The notes under the pieces are model-generated. The model searched no databases, was not told the origin of the DNA, and saw only the letters and a list, made by a program, of their open reading frames with translations. The position numbers were made by a program, and so were the translations under genes. This document shows, piece by piece, positions 15,699 through 24,344 of a DNA stretch of 35,671 nt. Source of the stretch: JAGXOF01 sp046545575 (lineage in GTDB: Bacteria > Chloroflexota > Dehalococcoidia > SZUA-161 > SpSt-899); the NCBI GenBank assembly GCA_046545575.1, contig JBKGZM010000017.1, positions 1 to 35,671 of the forward strand. Reading direction: 5' to 3'. Positions within the stretch are counted from its first letter, which is position 1; the number at the start of each line of letters is the position of its first letter.

Positions 15699-16892
15699 TT
15701 ATTCAGACTGCACTCGTCTTTGTGTCCGGGATGGCAGCCCCCAGATATGGATGAATCCAGGAGAAGCGCTCTGATCAAACAGATCACCCTCATCGTAGGT
15801 GGCGAGGCTTATATCGTAGAGTGAGTACGGTGACTTTCGCCCTGCTACAATACAGTTGCCCTTATGTAGCTTCATCCTCACCGTGCCAGTTACAAATCTC
15901 TGTGAACTCGTAACAAAGGCGGCCAGGTCTTCACGCAGTGAGCTGAACCATAGTCCATCATAAATGAGATCGGCATATTCCTGGCTCACTCGCTCCTTGA
16001 AGCGTAGCTGGTTTCTGGACAGGACCATGTCCTCGAGTGCCTTGTGGGCTTTAATCAACGTCACGGCCGCGGGGGCTTCGTAGATTTCCCTGGATTTTAT
16101 TCCCACCAGCCGGTTCTCCATATTATCGATGCGCCCTACGCCATGCTTCCCCGCTACTTCGTTAAGCTGCTCGATCAAGGAGACACCGTCCATTTCCCTG
16201 CCATCGAGGCTGGTTGGGATGCCTTTGTCGAAATCAATGGTTATGTAAAGTGGCTCGTCAGGGGCATCGGAGGGCGACCGCGTAAGCTCGTAGATATCCT
16301 CTGGTGGCTCTACCCACGGGTCCTCCAGCACTCCGCATTCTATGCTCTTGCCCCAGAGGTTCTCATCAATTGAGTAAGGACTCTCGCTTGTCACCGGGAT
16401 AGTGATGTTATGTTCCCTGGCATATGATATTTCCTCTTCGCGAGTCATTTCCCATTCCCTGGCCGGTGCGATGATTTTAAGGTTTGGGTCCAGAGTATTT
16501 ATACTGACATCGAAGCGAACCTGGTCATTCCCTTTACCGGTACAGCCATGAGCGATGGCAGTGGCACCTTCTTGATGGGCGATATCCACGAGCAAGCTGG
16601 CGATAAGAGGCCGGGCCAGTGCCGTTGCCAGCGGGTACTCGCCTTCGTACAACGCGTTTGCTTGGAGAGCCGGAAAGACGTAATCCTTCACGAATTGCTC
16701 TTTGGCATCAATAACCAGTGACTTCACGGCGCCGACATCCAGCGCCCTTTGCCGTATGGATGGGTAATTTTTCTCTGATCCCACGTCGATAGCTACCGCG
16801 ATGACGTCAAAGCCGTACTTCTCCGCTATCCACTTGATGGCCACGGATGTATCCAGTCCTCCGCTATAGGCCAGAACTGCTTTCTCGGACAT
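15699..16892 (-). CDS. argG: Argininosuccinate synthase
   Basis: Joins citrulline and aspartate using ATP in arginine biosynthesis. The 397-residue length is normal. The N-terminal ATP pyrophosphatase loop AYSGGLDTSV (residues 8-17) and later ATAIAHGCTGKGNDQVRF and IDENLWGKSIE are diagnostic. It starts 12 bases after radA with the site AGAGGTGAT, so it is probably co-transcribed with radA. No other arginine gene is visible in the window. Confidence 0.97.
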   Translation of the reverse strand: MSEKAVLAYSGGLDTSVAIKWIAEKYGFDVIAVAIDVGSEKNYPSIRQRALDVGAVKSLVIDAKEQFVKDYVFPALQANALYEGEYPLATALARPLIASLLVDIAHQEGATAIAHGCTGKGNDQVRFDVSINTLDPNLKIIAPAREWEMTREEEISYAREHNITIPVTSESPYSIDENLWGKSIECGVLEDPWVEPPEDIYELTRSPSDAPDEPLYITIDFDKGIPTSLDGREMDGVSLIEQLNEVAGKHGVGRIDNMENRLVGIKSREIYEAPAAVTLIKAHKALEDMVLSRNQLRFKERVSQEYADLIYDGLWFSSLREDLAAFVTSSQRFVTGTVRMKLHKGNCIVAGRKSPYSLYDISLATYDEGDLFDQSASPGFIHIWGLPSRTQRRVQSE

Positions 16893-16904
16893 ATATCACC
16901 TCTG

Positions 16905-18266
16905 TTATCGACTTTTTGATTGTAAGCCGGCCTTAAGGGCCTCTAGCAGTGTGCTGACCGGTTTGAGTTCCACACCTGACGGTGCCGATAAGTCGGCCGA
17001 TGCCGGAGGCAAAAGGACCGTTTGCATTCCCAGTTTCGCCGCCTCCGCTATGCGCTTTTCCAGTTGCGATACGGGCCTTAGCTCACCGCTCAGTCCCACT
17101 TCTCCTATCGCTGCCATGGTAGGACTCATTTTAACGCCCCGTGCGCTGGATGCAATGGCCAGTGCCAGACCCAGATCCATGGCCGGTTCATTGACTCTTA
17201 TTCCACCGGCGACATTGGCAATTATATCCTGGTTGGAAAGGGAAATTCCACCTCTCCTGGAAAGCACGGCAGCGATGAGAAGCAGTCTATTGAAATCGAA
17301 CCCATTGGCAGTGCGTCGGGGCATGCCGAAATTAGTGAGATTGGTCAATGCTTGAATCTCCACCAGGAGTGGTCGGGTTCCCTCCAGAGTGGGAACTATT
17401 ACCGTTCCGATAGCTCCCTCGGTTCGATGTGATAGCAAGGCCTGTGATGGATTGGCGACTTCAAAAAGTCCCCGGTCCCGCATCTCGAATATCCCGATTT
17501 CATCGGTGGAGCCGAAGCGGTTCTTAGCGCCACGGAGAAGTCTGTAAGAACTGAACCGTTCGCCCTCAAGGTAAAGCACCACATCAACCATATGCTCCAG
17601 TACATGGGGGCCTGCTATCGCGCCTTCCTTGGTGACGTGTCCCACCAGAAAGACAGGGATATTACTCGATTTAGCCCACTGCATCAAGCGCAGTGTGCAT
17701 TCACGGACTTGAGCAACGCTGCCTGCGGCACCGGCTCCCTCCACATACGCGGTCTGTACTGAATCCACGATTACGAGGTCCGGGGAAAGGTCTTGAGCGC
17801 TGTTTACCACATTTTCTATGCGTGTTTCGGGAAGGATAAACAATCCGTTACCGCTAAGGCCTATTCGCTCAGCTCTGAGTTTTATTTGTGAAACCGATTC
17901 TTCGCCTGAGACATACAGGACCTTACCTTCTGTTTCGGCCAGTGCTCCTGCCATTTGGAGGAGAAGGGTCGATTTCCCGATGCCGGGGTCGCCACCGATG
18001 AGGACAAGCGAGCCGGGCACAATTCCCCCTCCCAGCACACAATTGAATTCGGAGGAATGTAGAGGGAGACGCGGAACGTCCTCAAGTGAGACACTAGCCA
18101 ATTCCTGAACTTCAGCGGGAGCAATGTCACTGCCTGTACTGCCGGTGCTGCTTGTCGTCTTTTCGACATAGGTATTGTACTCCCCGCACTGTGGGCATCG
18201 CCCCATCCACTTCAGGCTCTCATTGCCGCAGACACTACAAACATAGATGGTCCGTGTTTTGGCCAT
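16905..18266 (-). CDS. radA: DNA repair protein RadA (Sms)
   Basis: A RecA-like branch-migration helicase of about 453 residues. The N-terminal zinc finger has C10, C13, C24 and C27 (CSVCG..CPQCG). The Walker A motif is GGDPGIGKSTLL. The RadA-specific GAKNRFGSTDEIGIF motif is present, and the C-terminus is a Lon-protease-like domain (GEVGLSGELRPVSQLEKRI). The frame is open upstream to 18314, but the ATG at 18266 (MAKTRTIYVC) is the family start. The upstream part crosses the clpC terminator. radA next to clpC is a common bacterial arrangement. Confidence 0.95.
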   Translation of the reverse strand: MAKTRTIYVCSVCGNESLKWMGRCPQCGEYNTYVEKTTSSTGSTGSDIAPAEVQELASVSLEDVPRLPLHSSEFNCVLGGGIVPGSLVLIGGDPGIGKSTLLLQMAGALAETEGKVLYVSGEESVSQIKLRAERIGLSGNGLFILPETRIENVVNSAQDLSPDLVIVDSVQTAYVEGAGAAGSVAQVRECTLRLMQWAKSSNIPVFLVGHVTKEGAIAGPHVLEHMVDVVLYLEGERFSSYRLLRGAKNRFGSTDEIGIFEMRDRGLFEVANPSQALLSHRTEGAIGTVIVPTLEGTRPLLVEIQALTNLTNFGMPRRTANGFDFNRLLLIAAVLSRRGGISLSNQDIIANVAGGIRVNEPAMDLGLALAIASSARGVKMSPTMAAIGEVGLSGELRPVSQLEKRIAEAAKLGMQTVLLPPASADLSAPSGVELKPVSTLLEALKAGLQSKSR

Positions 18267-18291
18267 GTGGTCACCAATGGCTTTAAGATAA

Positions 18292-18331
18292 CAAAAAGGA
18301 GCAGGCAGTATCAAGTAACTGTCTGCTCCTT
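18292..18331 (-). terminator. Rho-independent terminator of clpC
   Basis: On the minus strand AGGAGCAGACAGT pairs with ACTGCCTGCTCCT (arms at 18318-18330 and 18297-18309, one G-U pair, eight-base loop), followed directly by TTTTTG. It stands 40 bases past the clpC stop and just before radA. A weak promoter (TTGATA-N18-TATCTT) overlaps it and could serve radA. Confidence 0.8.
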
Positions 18332-18370
18332 AAGCATTCATCATTGTGGAAAAGGTATGCCCTAATCCTC

Positions 18371-20842
18371 TTAGGCTGCAGGCAAACTGGCCACGGAGGC
18401 ATTCCTGAACACGATATCGCCGTCCTGACGGTCGATTTCCACCACGTCTTCGGACTGGAATTCACCTTGCAATATCTTTTCAGAGAGCGGATCCTCAACC
18501 ATGGTCTGAATCGCTCTCTTCAGGGGTCGAGCGCCAAAGCTGGGATCAAACCCTTTCTCGTGCAAGAGTTCCTTTGCCGCTGCAGTTGCGGTAAGATCAA
18601 TCCCCTGTTCCAGAAGACGCGACCTCACCTGTGAGAGCATCAAATCCACAATCTGCAGGACATGCTCTTTGGTAAGCGAATGGAACACGACCGTACCGTC
18701 AAGGCGGTTAATGAACTCCGGACGGAAGTTCTTTTTCATTTCCTCCATGAGTTTATCTCGCATCTTCTCATGGGATACTTGTACAGCCTTTTGTTCGTCG
18801 CTCCGGCTCACGAAACCGATGTTGCTCTCCTTCTTGATGGTCTCGCTACCGATGTTGCTTGTCATCACGATGATCGTGTTACGGAAGTCCACATGCCGCC
18901 CGTTGGCGTCTGTGAGCCGTCCATCGTCGAATATCTGGAGCAAAATATTAAAGACGTCCGGATGGGCCTTTTCAATTTCGTCCAGGAGTATCGCCGAGTA
19001 GGGCTTTCTCCTCACTGTCTCCGTGAGCTGGCCTCCCTCTTCGTAGCCAACGTAGCCCGGAGGAGCACCCACCAGCCGTGATACGGAATGTCGCTCCATG
19101 TACTCCGACATGTCCAGTCTAACAAGAGCATCCTCGCTTCCGAACATGAATTCGGCCAGTGCACGGACCAGCTCCGTCTTCCCTACACCTGTAGGCCCAA
19201 GGAAAGTGAAGATACCCACAGGCCGTCTCGGGTCTTTCAACCCTGCTCGGGACCGCCTCACAGCCTTGGAGATAAGGTTGATAGCCTCATCCTGCCCTAC
19301 AATCCGATGGTGTAAGGCCTCCTCCATCTTGAGCAGTCGGCTGGTTTCGTCGCTTGCTAGCTTCGTCACCGGGACACCTGTCCACATGCTAACCACCTCT
19401 GCGACGTTATCCTCTGTTACCTCTATCTGCTCGCTCGCCTGTTCCTCTTTCCACTCTTCCTCTGATTGTTTGATTCGTTCCTCTAGTTTCAGCTCCCGGT
19501 CTCGAAGCTCGGCTGCGTATTCATATTGCTGATTGGAAATCACCTGCTCTTTTTCTTTGCGCACGTTTTCCAGAGCTTTGTTTAGTTCCGCTGTTGGCAG
19601 CGGAGGTGTCTGATGCTTGATCCGCACACGCGATGCTGCTTCATCCACCACATCTATAGCCTTGTCCGGAAGGGCTCGCCCTGAGATGTAACGGGATGTC
19701 AGCGATGCAGCTGTCGTTAGAGCCTTGTCAGTTATTTGCAGACCATGGTGATCCTCATAACGTGACTTTACCCCTCGCAGGATTTCAACCGTGTCCTCCA
19801 CGGACGGCTCCTCAACCAGGATGGTCTGGAAGCGCCGCTCTAGGGCGGCATCCTTCTCTATATGTTTGCGGTAATCATCCGCGGTAGTGGCCCCGATGAC
19901 TTGAATCTCGCCTCGCGCCAACGAGGGCTTTAGAATATTGGAGGCATCGACGGCTCCCTCAGCGGCACCAGCGCCATGAAGGGTATGCATCTCATCTATG
20001 AAGAGTATGCAATTCCCCGCCTGTTTAATTTCGGAAATGACTTTCTTCAGCCTCTCTTCGAATTCGCCGCGGTACTTTGTACCCGCAACGAGTGCCCCTA
20101 TATCAAGGTTGAGAAGCCTTCTGTCACGCAGGTTTTCAGGTACACTGCCAGAGGCAATAGCATGGGCTACCGCTTCAGCAACGGCCGTTTTACCTACGCC
20201 AGCTTCTCCTATAAGGACAGGGTTGTTCTTGGTCCGGCGACTGAGCACCTGAACTACCCGTTCCTGTTCCTTCTCTCGTCCGATGACGGGGTCGAGCTTG
20301 CCTGCTATCGCAGCAGCAGTGAGGTCTGTAGCTAATTGATCCAGAGTGGGTGTCTTGCTGGCGGCTCGAGATGTGGTTCCAGCACGACGTTGTGATGTGC
20401 CCTCACTAAGGACCCGGGGCACCTCTTCCCTGGTTTTATCCAGGCTCACTCCGAGGCTTTCCAGCACGCCAGCAGCTACTCCCTCACCTTCGCGGAGCAA
20501 GCCAAGAAGCAGGTGTTCGGTTCCGATATAGCTATGGTTTAATTGTTTTGCCTCGTCAACTGCTAACTCAATTACCTTCTTAGCTCTTGGGGTCAGGCCT
20601 ATTTCACCCTGGCTTTTGCTCTCTCCACGGCCGATAATGAATTCAACAGCGGTTCTGACCTTGGAGGGCTCAACACCAAGGTTGCCCAATACCTTTGTGG
20701 CGACACCACTTCCTTCACTGACTATACCTAGCAGGATATGCTCGGTGCTGATATAGTTATGATTGAATTGCTGTGCCTCTTCTTGAGCTAATGCAAGAAC
20801 CTTTCGCGCTCTCTCGGTGAATTTATCAAACCGGCTAGACAT
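18371..20842 (-). CDS. clpC: ATP-dependent Clp protease ATP-binding subunit ClpC
   Basis: An 823-residue Hsp100 unfoldase that feeds proteins to ClpP. Two N-terminal Clp repeats are present (residues about 5-145: FTERARKVLALAQEEAQQFN and LTPRAKKVIELAVDEAKQLN). The first AAA+ domain has Walker A GEAGVGKT (212-219), a UVR-like coiled segment follows, and the second AAA+ domain has GPTGVGKTELVRALAE and RLDMSEYMERHSVSRLVGAP. The C-terminal D2-small domain includes GFDPSFGARPLKRAIQ. The start has GGGGG at good spacing. It has its own promoter. No ctsR, mcsA or mcsB gene is adjacent, unlike in Firmicutes. Confidence 0.96.
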   Translation of the reverse strand: MSSRFDKFTERARKVLALAQEEAQQFNHNYISTEHILLGIVSEGSGVATKVLGNLGVEPSKVRTAVEFIIGRGESKSQGEIGLTPRAKKVIELAVDEAKQLNHSYIGTEHLLLGLLREGEGVAAGVLESLGVSLDKTREEVPRVLSEGTSQRRAGTTSRAASKTPTLDQLATDLTAAAIAGKLDPVIGREKEQERVVQVLSRRTKNNPVLIGEAGVGKTAVAEAVAHAIASGSVPENLRDRRLLNLDIGALVAGTKYRGEFEERLKKVISEIKQAGNCILFIDEMHTLHGAGAAEGAVDASNILKPSLARGEIQVIGATTADDYRKHIEKDAALERRFQTILVEEPSVEDTVEILRGVKSRYEDHHGLQITDKALTTAASLTSRYISGRALPDKAIDVVDEAASRVRIKHQTPPLPTAELNKALENVRKEKEQVISNQQYEYAAELRDRELKLEERIKQSEEEWKEEQASEQIEVTEDNVAEVVSMWTGVPVTKLASDETSRLLKMEEALHHRIVGQDEAINLISKAVRRSRAGLKDPRRPVGIFTFLGPTGVGKTELVRALAEFMFGSEDALVRLDMSEYMERHSVSRLVGAPPGYVGYEEGGQLTETVRRKPYSAILLDEIEKAHPDVFNILLQIFDDGRLTDANGRHVDFRNTIIVMTSNIGSETIKKESNIGFVSRSDEQKAVQVSHEKMRDKLMEEMKKNFRPEFINRLDGTVVFHSLTKEHVLQIVDLMLSQVRSRLLEQGIDLTATAAAKELLHEKGFDPSFGARPLKRAIQTMVEDPLSEKILQGEFQSEDVVEIDRQDGDIVFRNASVASLPAA

Positions 20843-20875
20843 CTTGCCCCCTACACCTGTGTTTCACCTATTTAT

Positions 20876-20904
20876 ATTATACGCTGCCTGAGCTAAAAGG
20901 TCAA
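20876..20904 (-). promoter_or_regulatory. Promoter of clpC
   Basis: On the minus strand TTGACC (20899-20904), 17 bases, TATAAT (20876-20881), giving a start of transcription near 20869. No CIRCE element or CtsR heptad repeat was seen. Confidence 0.65.
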
Positions 20905-20987
20905 AGTCAATTGGGGAGAATTTTAATCGATCGGAGAGACAGGGTTTGGTGTATGTACTGCTACTTGGCCTGATAGAGAATCCTCAC

Positions 20988-21063
20988 TGGTGGGCGGTAC
21001 TGGACTTGAACCAGTGACCTTTGCGATGTCAACGCAACGCTCTATCCACTGAGCTAACCGCCC
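20988..21063 (-). tRNA. tRNA-Val (anticodon GAC)
   Basis: The minus strand folds into a full cloverleaf: acceptor GGGCGGT/ACCGCCC, D arm GCTC..GAGC, anticodon stem TTGCG/CGCAA with loop TTGACAT (anticodon GAC, valine), T arm ACTGG-TTCAAGT-CCAGT, discriminator A and an encoded CCA end. Confidence 0.95.
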
Positions 21064-21074
21064 AAGCAAATTTC

Positions 21075-21103
21075 ATCATATAGCAAGCTTGATTCGTTGT
21101 CAA
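21075..21103 (-). promoter_or_regulatory. Promoter of tRNA-Val
   Basis: On the minus strand TTGACA (21098-21103), 17 bases, TATGAT (21075-21080), a few bases upstream of the tRNA and just past the end of the preceding gene. Confidence 0.6.
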
Positions 21104-21105
21104 TG

Positions 21106-21555
21106 TCACATTGTTTTAAAATTTTTTCTCTGGATTTCAGATTCTTTGGTATTGCTTTCCATACTCCAGAAGAAGGCCTCTCCCGTGAAGAGTTGGAAAA
21201 CCACCATTTCGGGGTCTTCTGCGCTCTCTATCCCCAGACCCTTGAGCAATCCAGACCTTTCTTTGAAGATCCGTTCCCTAATTGCTGAATCATTGATGAA
21301 CCTTACTTCCCCCGAGACTCTGAGATAGGCTCCTGGACCTTCAGCTCCCTTGGGCTCCCAGAAGACTAATTCTGCCTTTGGATTGTTTTTTAGCTGTTTG
21401 GTAAGTGATTTGACAGCCTCGCTTTGGAGGTAGAACCCGGTCTCATCGGCGAAGCACATGCCCATGGGTCTAACCCTTGGCTGGTTTCCTTCGACTGTCG
21501 CCAGAAAGCAAGTACCGACCTCGTTGGCGAACTTCACACACTCTTCGAAACTCAC
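21106..21555 (-). CDS. Pyridoxamine 5'-phosphate oxidase-fold flavoprotein
   Basis: A 149-residue split-barrel protein of the PNPOx-like superfamily, which binds FMN, F420 or haem. The pattern CFLATVEGNQPRVRPMGMCF..FYLQSEAVKSLTKQLKNNPKAELVFW..AYLRVSGEVRFIND is typical of small single-domain members, often annotated as general stress or nitroreductase-like proteins. Substrate is unknown. It starts at GTG 21555 with the site AAGGAGG and has its own promoter. It is followed by the tRNA-Val promoter. Confidence 0.85.
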   Translation of the reverse strand: MSFEECVKFANEVGTCFLATVEGNQPRVRPMGMCFADETGFYLQSEAVKSLTKQLKNNPKAELVFWEPKGAEGPGAYLRVSGEVRFINDSAIRERIFKERSGLLKGLGIESAEDPEMVVFQLFTGEAFFWSMESNTKESEIQRKNFKTM

Positions 21556-21594
21556 TGTGCCCTCCTTTTGTTCTTTTTTAGACGTTTAATTTGA

Positions 21595-21623
21595 ACTGTA
21601 CCATATCTCCGAAAAAGGGTCAA
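21595..21623 (-). promoter_or_regulatory. Promoter of the PNPOx-fold gene
   Basis: On the minus strand TTGACC (21618-21623), 17 bases, TACAGT (21595-21600), about 35 bases upstream of the ribosome-binding site region. Confidence 0.5.
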
Positions 21624-21653
21624 GTAAGAGTGATTTCAGGTTAATGAAGGGGT

Positions 21654-22916
21654 CTATGGTCGTAGTTCTGTTGAAGGCTCGGCACTGCGGCTAGGCTTTA
21701 AGGGTGCTTCCTTTACGAAGAAGAATCCCCCAAGGCTTATAATGGATATAATTGCCCAGGCTAGAATAGCTGCACCTCCGCCGTAGATTCCGGCAACAGC
21801 GGTGCCCAAAGGTGGGGTGAAAGAGGCGCCTACCATGGCAAGGCTGAGCACCACGCCTATCGCGGTTCCGGCATATCTTGGACCAACCTTTCTTTGCTCC
21901 ACCACAAGAGCGGTCAAAAGGGGATACATGCTTCCACGCAGGAGCCCATTTACCGTGATCAACGCCCATATTGCAGAACCGTGGAAAAACGGAATTGCAC
22001 CAAGGGTAACGGCCACTATAAACAGCGACGGAATGAGTACAGCTTTTCTGGAACCAAGTTTGTCAGATATAATTCCCATTGGGATGGAACTTACAGCGGT
22101 CATCCCAATAAGCAGGGTAAGAGCGCTGTCGGCGGAGACCGCGTCCCAGCCGATGTCTCGAAGATAGGAGGGCAAGTAGCCACTGATCGAGTTGAAAGCG
22201 CCCTGCGCCCCCATAAAGACTAATCCGATGATCCACACTTCTTTTATGCGAACCACTCGTGAGATCGCTTCCCGAAACGGGACTTCACTTACTTTGGCAT
22301 CCTGAGTTCTACTTCGCTCCGGTTCCTTGGCAGTCATAAACCAAAGCACGCTGAGCAGAATAGGCGGTATGCCATAGAGGAGAAGGACATATCTCCAACC
22401 GCCAAGCAAAGGGGAGAATAGTGTTGCGCTTACCAGTGATGCAAACATAGCTCCGCCGGTCATACCAACAGCTAGTATACTGTTTGCCAGTGCCAGACGC
22501 CGTCCTATAAACCATATTGCTGTAACCTTTGGCAGCAGGGTTGGCATCATGGCTACCAGCGAACCAAACATAAACATGGTTACTGCCATGCTAGGGAAAT
22601 CTACTGAGAGGCCTCTTAAGGCACCGGTTGCACCAGCCAGGAAGCAGGCAGCGGCCAGGGTTCGTTTTACTCCGAACTTATCTATAAGCAGCCCAGCCCC
22701 CAGGCTTACAAATACGCCAGCCAAGGGGTCCATTGCCCACACCGTCATCATCTGGGTCATGCTCATACTCAGGGACTCTGTTATCTCCGCAAACAGGGGT
22801 GGCAGGCACATTCTCTCGGCCCCGGCGATGAGGCCGTGTATCGCCGTGGCCAACATCAATATGTACCATTTGTAGTACGGCTTATTGGGGTTGATCAGTG
22901 GTATATCAGTTCGCAT
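21654..22916 (-). CDS. MFS-family transporter
   Basis: A major facilitator of about 420 residues with 12 predicted membrane spans. The loop after helix 2 reads GAGLLIDKFGVKRTLAAACF, close to the family pattern G-x3-D-R-x-G-R-R, and the equivalent in the second half is GIISDKLGSRKAVLIPSLF. The open frame runs back to 23057, but those 47 codons cross a perfect inverted repeat and are not membrane-like. The ATG at 22916 (MRTDIPLINPNKPYYKWYIL) is the likely start. The overall type resembles oxalate/formate- or nitrate-type carboxylate transporters (MFS). The substrate is not clear. Ribosome-binding site is weak. Confidence 0.85.
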   Translation of the reverse strand: MRTDIPLINPNKPYYKWYILMLATAIHGLIAGAERMCLPPLFAEITESLSMSMTQMMTVWAMDPLAGVFVSLGAGLLIDKFGVKRTLAAACFLAGATGALRGLSVDFPSMAVTMFMFGSLVAMMPTLLPKVTAIWFIGRRLALANSILAVGMTGGAMFASLVSATLFSPLLGGWRYVLLLYGIPPILLSVLWFMTAKEPERSRTQDAKVSEVPFREAISRVVRIKEVWIIGLVFMGAQGAFNSISGYLPSYLRDIGWDAVSADSALTLLIGMTAVSSIPMGIISDKLGSRKAVLIPSLFIVAVTLGAIPFFHGSAIWALITVNGLLRGSMYPLLTALVVEQRKVGPRYAGTAIGVVLSLAMVGASFTPPLGTAVAGIYGGGAAILAWAIISIISLGGFFFVKEAPLKPSRSAEPSTELRP

Positions 22917-22983
22917 TTCCTTGGTCCCGTCAGTATCTGAGGCCCTTTGAATCCGGTGACTTGTAACCGGGGAATAGTATCTG

Positions 22984-23022
22984 ACATGAGTTACCACCCC
23001 TTGAAAGGGTGGTAACTCATGT
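22984..23022. repeat. Perfect 16-bp inverted repeat upstream of the MFS gene
   Basis: ACATGAGTTACCACCC (22984-22999) and GGGTGGTAACTCATGT (23007-23022) are exact complements around the loop CTTGAAA. It lies 68 bases before the MFS start codon and has no T-run, so it is a candidate operator or a 5'-leader hairpin. Confidence 0.8.
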
Positions 23023-23290
23023 ACCCGGCCTTTGCGCAGTCGCGTTGCCCGCGGCACTAATAATGATAGACGAGCAGATTGAGAAAATTATTTTGAATTC
23101 CTGCCTTCTGCGTGTCTGTATTGCTCAGACTCGGGATAAGTATTCCTCTACGACCCTACCATATATTAACTTGCTTGTCGATATTTTTCGTGGTGAGTAT
23201 TGGTATACCCTGCTGTATGTGTGTGGCGCAGGAGCGAGTTTGCCGAATAATGAAGTGCTATAGGACGTCCTTATTTCGGATTTTCTGTAG

Positions 23291-23320
23291 TCGACAACGA
23301 TCACAAGCTTGTTATATAAT
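23291..23320 (+). promoter_or_regulatory. Promoter of the PspC-domain gene
   Basis: TCGACA (23291-23296), 18 bases, TATAAT (23315-23320). Transcription would start near 23327, about 30 bases before the ATG. Confidence 0.5.
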
Positions 23321-23355
23321 TATCGCAGTGTTAGCTTATACTACATGAGTACATT

Positions 23356-23559
23356 ATGACTAGGAAACTTTATCGTAGCAGAAATGACAGGATGATATGG
23401 GGTGTATGTGGTGGTCTGGGGACGTACTTCGGGATAGACCCCACTATTATCAGGATAGCTGCTGTTGTTTCCATCTTTTTCACCGTGTTAGGGCTTATAG
23501 CTTACCTGATCATGGCTATCGTTGTTCCTCTGGAAGACTCAGAGGACTATGGCCCCTGA
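23356..23559 (+). CDS. PspC-domain small membrane protein
   Basis: A 67-residue protein consisting of one PspC domain: an amphipathic start KLYRSRNDRMIWGVCGGLGTYFGIDPTIIR and one long hydrophobic span. The VCGGLGxYFGIDPTxIR pattern is diagnostic. PspC-like proteins take part in membrane-stress signalling or stabilisation. There is no good ribosome-binding site. It is followed by a hairpin and then by a second small membrane protein, suggesting an envelope-stress pair. Confidence 0.88.
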   Translation: MTRKLYRSRNDRMIWGVCGGLGTYFGIDPTIIRIAAVVSIFFTVLGLIAYLIMAIVVPLEDSEDYGP

Positions 23560-23591
23560 GCCCTATGTTTGGTTCGCAGCCATGTGCCTTT

Positions 23592-23625
23592 GCGGGGAAC
23601 TGTGTTCCCCGCAGTAGCGTTTTTT
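23592..23625 (+). terminator. Terminator-like hairpin after pspC
   Basis: GCGGGGAA (23592-23599) pairs with TTCCCCGC (23605-23612) around CTGTG. A run of six T begins seven bases later (23620-23625). Confidence 0.55.
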
Positions 23626-23774
23626 GGACGTCTCTCATCTATCTTGGTTGACGCACTAATCGGTGCGGGATTTTTGCAGCGAACTGATTAGGCGCTTAGT
23701 TCCTTTTCAATATGATTGGCTATTCATGTGCGTTGTCTCGTTGATTGTAGGGGGGGCCTTCTGGAAGTAGTGGA

Positions 23775-23803
23775 TTGCAATGATGCCCGTGAAGAAATAC
23801 AAT
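23775..23803 (+). promoter_or_regulatory. Promoter of the small membrane protein gene
   Basis: TTGCAA (23775-23780), 17 bases, TACAAT (23798-23803), placing the start of transcription near 23810, about 58 bases before the ATG. Confidence 0.4.
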
Positions 23804-23867
23804 TAAGGCAAGTAATGAAGATCGGCTGATTGTGGGAAAGATTACGTATCTATAGTAAGGCGGGGAC

Positions 23868-24320
23868 ATGTCTGAAGAACCGGGACATAGTCGCAGAAAG
23901 AGGAGAACGGACGAAAAGGGAGAAAAAGCCGAGAAAGAGCACGAGAAACAGGACGAGAAGGAGGGAAAAAACTGGGAGGAGAAATGGCAACGCGATCCGA
24001 TCAGGATTGGCACATGGGCTGCTATTCTTATCTGGATTGGGCTGGCGTTGCTTCTTGGTAACCTGGACCTCCTGGGAGGAGCGCGCTCCTGGTCTACGGT
24101 GTTCATCGGTATCGGTGTGATTCTCCTGGCAAATGCAGCTATTCGTTTTCTTATTCCCGAACACCGGCAGCCGATAGCAGGAATCATTATAGCTGGCGCT
24201 ATCTTTCTGGGCATTGGTTTGGGTGGGCTGGTAAGCTGGAGCATAATCGGACCTGTGATTTTGATTGCTATAGGGTTGGCGATGTTGCTCCGCGGTTTTG
24301 GCCGCCGTCGTAATGAATGA
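23868..24320 (+). CDS. Small membrane protein with charged N-terminus
   Basis: A 150-residue protein that I recognise only by type. The first 43 residues are almost all charged (Lys, Arg, Glu, Asp), then come about four hydrophobic segments rich in Gly and Ile (IGTWAAILIWIGLALLLGNL, VFIGIGVILLANAAIRFLI, IAGIIIAGAIFLGIGLGGL, IGPVILIAIGLAMLLRGFG). The repeated GxGLALL pattern resembles the LiaF-like/DUF5668 transmembrane regions that often accompany PspC proteins. It starts with AAGGCGGGG before ATG. A weak hairpin CTTCTG-GAATTG-CAGAAG (24327-24344) lies between its stop and the convergent GH3 gene. Confidence 0.75.
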   Translation: MSEEPGHSRRKRRTDEKGEKAEKEHEKQDEKEGKNWEEKWQRDPIRIGTWAAILIWIGLALLLGNLDLLGGARSWSTVFIGIGVILLANAAIRFLIPEHRQPIAGIIIAGAIFLGIGLGGLVSWSIIGPVILIAIGLAMLLRGFGRRRNE

Positions 24321-24344
24321 TAAGCCCTTCTGGAATTGCAGAAG

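Larger units (their letters stand above)
22917..23355. other. 439-base gap between the MFS transporter and pspC
   Basis: No gene is supported. It contains the perfect inverted repeat at 22984-23022, a direct repeat of CAGATACT on the minus strand just before the MFS gene, and the pspC promoter at its right end. Confidence 0.5.
23560..23867. other. 308-base gap with a terminator and a promoter
   Basis: No gene is supported. It contains the terminator-like hairpin at 23592-23625 and the promoter at 23775-23803. The rest shows nothing recognisable. Confidence 0.5.

Noticed and set aside
22917..23057. N-terminal extension of the MFS transporter
   Set aside because: The frame is open, but it crosses the perfect inverted repeat, is not membrane-like and has no ribosome-binding site, so ATG 22916 is preferred.
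23009..23263. 84-codon plus-strand frame in the MFS-pspC gap
   Set aside because: It starts inside the inverted repeat, lacks a ribosome-binding site and shows no recognisable domain.
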